A stretch of 64,000 bases of DNA. Origin: Adiantum capillus-veneris. Lineage: Eukaryota; Streptophyta; Polypodiopsida; Polypodiales; Pteridaceae. The translations under genes and the position numbers were made by a program. Location of the stretch: the NCBI GenBank assembly GCA_014529385.2, contig CM043953.1, forward strand, positions 108,010,549-108,074,548, written 5' to 3'. Under the pieces are notes generated by a model. That model was given only the letters and a program-made list of their open reading frames with translations. It was not told the DNA's origin and searched no databases. Below, one piece after another: positions 60,137 through 64,000 of the stretch (position 1 is the first letter of the stretch; each line of letters opens with the position of its first letter).

Positions 60137-60443
60137 TGTTGGGTTTTCAAGCCATGGTCACTTTGTCTAACCGCTTAAGAAACTACGCTATGAGTAAAGT
60201 GACACATATCACCATTTTAGTGGAGTTCTGCATGGTAAAAGGGTGGCTAAAATAGGCAAGCATTTTCTATATATATATCATGTATAAGGATTTTCAATAA
60301 TCAATCAATAAAATATAACGTGGAGTTCTTTGTGCTTTGCTCTGCTCTCAATCTTATGCTCTTGTTACCCTTCTCTATTGTCGTTCTCTCCTTGGGCCAT
60401 GTCATGCCACCATTACCATCCTCCATATCATGCTAACCTAATA
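60137..60443 (+). repeat. LTR of a Met-primed LTR element
   Basis: It starts TGTTGGGTTTTC. It has a TATA-like CTATATATATATCATG near 60270 and AATAAAATAT near 60306, and ends about one base before a PBS. The end reads CCTAATA rather than CA, so it is diverged or the edge is off by a few bases. Confidence 0.6.
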
Positions 60444-60444
60444 G

Positions 60445-60457
60445 TGGTATCAGAGCC
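60445..60457 (+). promoter_or_regulatory. Primer binding site, initiator tRNA-Met type
   Basis: TGGTATCAGAGCC is the classic plant LTR-element PBS complementary to initiator tRNA-Met. Confidence 0.85.
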
Positions 60458-61260
60458 AAGGCGTGGTCATTGGCAAGCCTAGGTGGTGCATGCAACATTC
60501 TAAAACACTCCAAATAGTGAAGCAGTGCCAAGGGTGGCATAGGAGCTCTATGAATGATGTTTTGAAATGTCTCACTCTAAATTCCCTAAGGGAGCAAGCT
60601 CAACATGCGGCATATCAAAACGTTGCTTCATAGCTTGGGTAGGGGTCTCAAAAAGCGGCATATCAAGACGTTGTCGAGGGATATGGGTTTGAAACGTGAG
60701 CCAGGGGCTGCAGGTTGTGGGAAAATAAAGAGCTAAGAGTTGTCGTACCGCACAATAAGGTAGTTATACTTACTTGGTAATGCTAACGACGCACAAAAAC
60801 CGCTTGAAAACTGATAACACTAACGAAACTGATGCACAATTATTGAGACAATGTCGTTAACGACACCTATTACTTAATTCAAATGATGGTTTAGGAGTTT
60901 AAACTCCCCTTCCCGGGGCCTTAATGGCTCCATGATTCATCAAAATGGATTAATTAAACCTAAGTTGACGTTGATGATCAAAATTTCTTATGTGTTGGGC
61001 TTCCCCAGATTCATCCCTGCTTAACTTTGTCCGATCTTCTTGAGCCTTGGCTTACCGAGCTCCCTTCAACTTGCTTAGACTGAGTGGCCTTCCACTTGCT
61101 TCTTCAACTCTCTTACACACCTAGTCGCGGTCGAGATCGAGATGGAGAGAAAAAATTCCTTGCTAAGCTTTGAAAACGAGGGAGAGAGAACCTCCTCCTT
61201 AGCTTCGAGAAAGAGAAAGAGTCTCCCCTAATTGCTCCTCCACTCCGTCCTTGCTTAGAT
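60458..61260 (+). other. Internal leader of the Met-primed element and flank, no coding region
   Basis: No gag or pol follows. A phrase CGGCATATCAA(A/G)ACGTTG is repeated near 60611 and 60655. The element is either truncated or a short non-autonomous type. No second LTR copy is seen before the window ends. Confidence 0.4.
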
Positions 61261-61261
61261 C

Positions 61262-61265
61262 CGAA

Positions 61266-61341
<76 letters not shown>

Positions 61342-61560
61342 ATCTCCTTGCTTGTGTCTGAGAGTGAGAGAGAGAGTTATCTCCTTGCTTGTGTTCCGAG
61401 AGCGAGTGAAAGATTTATCTCCTTGCTTGTGTCCGAGAGCGAGAGAAAGAGTGGCTTCTTCCTTGCTTGTCCGAGAGCGAGAGAGAGCGGCTTCTTTCTT
61501 GTGTCCAAGAGCGAGAGAGAGCGCGGCTTCTTGCTCCTCTACGAATCCTCAAGCTAAACC
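61262..61560. repeat. (GA)n and a 35-40-base minisatellite
   Basis: About 75 bases of GA are followed by five or six variants of CTCCTTGCTTGTGTCCGAGAGCGAGAGA. The unit appears already near 61148-61215 in diverged form, so the microsatellite probably grew inside the minisatellite. Confidence 0.85.
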
Positions 61561-61910
61561 TCCTTCCTTGTTCAAGCAACTTTAGTTGAATCCCCCTTTT
61601 TGCATGAACTCCCCCTATAAATAACCTCCTCCCTGCCTTAGCAACGATGGCGTCGTCATTGCTAGGGACCATCAAAAACACATCTTGGTGATGTGGCAAT
61701 CGGTTTCTGAACCAGTGCCAAATTTCACGGGAGTAAGACCGAATATGGTCGCCATGGCCTGTTGATCCTTTCATGCTTCATAAACATGCTCATCCGAGCC
61801 CTCCACAGCCCATCGCGAGCTCACCTTGCCCCCCCTGTGCTGCTCGCTACCTGCCGCCATCTCTCTTCTCATTTTTCCCCTATTATTTCCCCCCCTTCAC
61901 ACTCATTTAC
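61561..61910. other. No gene seen
   Basis: C-rich unique sequence between the minisatellite and the PPR fragment. Open frames lack recognisable motifs. Confidence 0.4.
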
Positions 61911-62009
61911 CCTATTGGGCGGCCTTTGGCCCTTTTTGGCAGCTATTTAATTGGTGGGCGGCCTTTTCCTTAGGGAAACCGGCTATTGACTCAATTGGAT
62001 GGCCTAGCC

Positions 62010-62220
62010 ACTTCGTAAGAGCACCACATTTTGTATACATATCGTACAAAGCATTGCCAAGCACAACATCTTTCTCCAGCAGCCCCTGTCGAGCAATAAC
62101 ATCATGAGTTTTGTTGCATGTATCAAGGTCTTGAATAGTGCCACATGCCCTCAAGATGCAAGTATAGGTTATTGCATTCGGTGAAATGCTTTCCCTTTTC
62201 ATTCGGTTAAAACTTCACTC
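62010..62220 (-). pseudogene. Pentatricopeptide-repeat (PPR) protein fragment
   Basis: The minus strand reads FNRMKRESISPNAITYTCIL, RACGTIQDLD, then THDVIARQGLLEKDVVLGNA and LYDMYTKCGALTK. This is about two PLS-class PPR motifs, which bind RNA in organelles when part of a full protein. The match begins just after an in-frame TGA and ends abruptly before unrelated residues. It is therefore a fragment, probably of retro-copied or duplicated origin. Confidence 0.75.
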
Positions 62221-62772
62221 AGGTTCTTGGCCACAACCATATTAGCATCTGGCAGCCCCAAAATGACAATATCGTCTTGAATTTCATTGCTCATATCAAT
62301 GTCTTGAATAATGCCAAAAATTCATCCAGCTCAGCAGTGTGAGCAACTAACATTGGCTTCAAGCCTTATTATCTCATCAATTCGGACTCTGTCTGACAAG
62401 CCGTAAATTCCTAAAGACTTCTCAAGCTACATAGAATGCATACAAACCTTGCTGAGGATGTAAAATTCCCAAATGGCACACTGATCGAGGTGACCGACCT
62501 CACATGGAACTAGCCCCGAGGAAACTTAAACTGGTAATAACTTAGCAACCCAATCTTTGATTGCTCATCTGAAAATACCGACGTGCTCCACAAAGTGAGC
62601 ACTTCAGGTCCATGCATTCACTTCATCTCAAACCTCTCAGGTTCAGTTGCCCAATCCAATACGGATTTGGCATCAACTTAAACTTCAAACTGCCATAGTT
62701 TCTTCACCATAGCTCCAATCGACAAGCCATAAAGACAGGCCGATAGAGCACTTCAAGCACTGCAGTTCTAGA
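62221..62772. other. No gene seen
   Basis: Short frames only. It may be 3' non-coding sequence of the minus-strand Ty3 element to the right. Confidence 0.35.
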
Positions 62773-64000
62773 TCATAAACTCCCATATGTGCTCACTTCA
62801 AGCATACTATTTTTTAGCATCATTAAGGTATCTGTTGGCCCTTTAAAGCCATATCTGGAATACATTAATTGTAAAACTAGCTTGTTATTAGCAAGCCTTG
62901 AACACTGATCATTAATCAGGTAAGCTTCAATTAAGCTCGATGTGCATCTTTTTGGTATATTTCTTAAGGTATCTGTTGGCCCTTTAAAGCCATATCTGGA
63001 ATACATTAATTGTAAAACTAGCTTGTTATTAGCAAGCCTTGAACACTGATCATTAATCAGGTAAGCTTCAATTAAGCTCGATGTGCATCTTTTTGGTATA
63101 TTTCTTAGTATGGGAGCGGAGTTGCACGACATCCACACCCTCTGAACCTGTACAGCCTTTGGTTTGTGCCAACTGCACTTAAGAAGCATCATCAACAGCA
63201 TCATCAGACTCATCGTCTGATGCATACATAGCATTATCTTTAGGAGGTTAATCTGTGTTGAAATCTTCAATATTAATCTCATCTTCTTGTTGCTTAAACA
63301 ACTTAACTCCTTTCCCTGCAATAGGCACCTTAAGCTGAGTGCCATCTAGCTCACATAGCTTAAATGTTGCATTATCATAAACATAAGTACTACATATGGT
63401 CCAAACCCAATCCCCATCTTTAATAGCATAAGTCGTAGTCTGTGCTTACCATCAAATGTTGCTTTCTTATTTAACCTTGCTTCCTTAAGCTTCACTTTAG
63501 CCTGTTCAATATCTTCCTGACGCCTTTCAAGTTGGAGAATGTGCAAAGGAAGCAAATATTCTATAGACATACCTTCTTCCCATGGCATTATGGTCCAATA
63601 AATAACTGCTTCCTATGTAGGCATAATGGGTTTCCCATACATTAGCTCAAATGGCATAAAATCTGTAACAGAACTATGTGTAGTTCGATCAGCCCATAAA
63701 GCAAATGGTAGGAGTTTAGGCCAATCACAAATATGTCCCTGGCATGCCCTTGCTAAAGCTTTATCAATAGGCAGAGGTACTCTTTCACTTTTACCATTAC
63801 CCTCTGGATTGTATGTTGTAGTGGGAGCCAATATTATGCCCAAGCGAGCAAAGAAATCTGTACACTTTGTTTGCTTGGGAGCTTTGTTTGCTTCCATAAA
63901 TGTCCATCCTTCAGAAAAAAGCCGTAAGCCTTCTTTTTTATCCTTCTATACTCTTGATCATTCCACTCGTCATGCTTAGTAAGAGTGCTAAGGTAGCGCC
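62773..64000 (-). mobile_element. Ty3-type (Tcn1-like?) integrase region, minus strand, degraded
   Basis: From the right edge on the minus strand: TLTKHDEWNDQEYRRIKKKA and GFFLKDGHLWK (integrase start), then a deletion that removes the zinc domain and most of the core. Then come TYNPEGNGKSERVPLPIDKA, CDWPKLLPFALWADRTTHSS, PFELMYGKPIMPT, then in other frames MPWEEGMSIEYLLPLHILQL and EDIEQAKVKLKEARLNKKAT. The last block is typical of integrase tails in chromoviruses of the fungal/basal-plant Tcn1 type, by memory. The catalytic Glu lies in GNGKSERV. The rest of pol would lie right of the window. Confidence 0.78.
62823..63104 (-). repeat. 141-base tandem duplication in the Ty3 tail
   Basis: Two essentially identical copies (from 62823 and from 62964) are in the same minus-strand frame, duplicating 47 residues exactly (RNIPKRCTSSLIEAYLINDQ onward). 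Near identity points to a recent event. Confidence 0.92.

Overview
This window looks like nuclear DNA of a land plant with a large, repeat-rich genome. It holds one intact host gene among many nested transposable elements and very many CT/GA/CA microsatellites. A fern or other seed-free vascular plant is my best guess, by inference only. The reasons are a PLS-type pentatricopeptide (PPR) fragment of the very uniform kind I associate with ferns and lycophytes, a Ty3 integrase tail like those of the Tcn1-type chromoviruses of fungi and basal plants, and dinucleotide tracts of tens of bases everywhere. There are no bacterial operons, CRISPR arrays, or rRNA or tRNA genes that I could recognise.

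Layout. 1-480: a possible two-exon fragment of an unknown gene. 655-2009: a minisatellite built on a 16-base near-palindrome, ending just before an LTR end and a tRNA-Asp-type primer binding site (2126). 3347-13726: element B, an LTR retrotransposon derivative with a complete 5' LTR, a truncated 3' LTR, no reverse transcriptase or integrase, and decayed coding sequence. 13721-20953: element C, a 5'-truncated Ty3 polyprotein (zinc knuckles, protease, RT, RNase H, integrase) with one nonsense codon and one frameshift. It carries a C-terminal extension with a second retropepsin-like domain and repeated W-[IV]-P-K motifs. Its 3' LTR starts at 20954, and a 140-codon ORF follows. 22861-23622: a second polypurine tract and LTR-like sequence. 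23623-27536: a CACTA (En/Spm) transposon with a TNP2-type transposase and a 3' terminal inverted repeat. 27537-31680: five direct copies of a roughly 0.8-0.9 kb microsatellite-bearing unit.

35743-45846 is the one convincing host gene: a full-size ABCG/PDR ABC transporter. I can join 24 exons into one open frame of about 1,465 codons with all splice phases consistent. Two of its introns hold minus-strand LINE-like remnants bounded on both sides by (GA)n tracts.

From 46 kb to the end the window is a graveyard of elements: a minus-strand Ty1/copia element (48008-53270) meeting a plus-strand copia element (53278-55264) head to head inside integrase, a 295-base foldback (56160-56454), a minus-strand LINE ORF1-like gene (57036-57878), minus-strand Ty3 fragments (58390-59310 and 62773-64000), a Met-primed LTR with its PBS (60137-60457), and a PPR fragment. 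Short tandem duplications of 33 to 370 bases inside many elements are a recurring theme.

The candidate for something undescribed is the C-terminal module shared by elements B and C: a second retropepsin-like fold plus the W-[IV]-P-K repeats.
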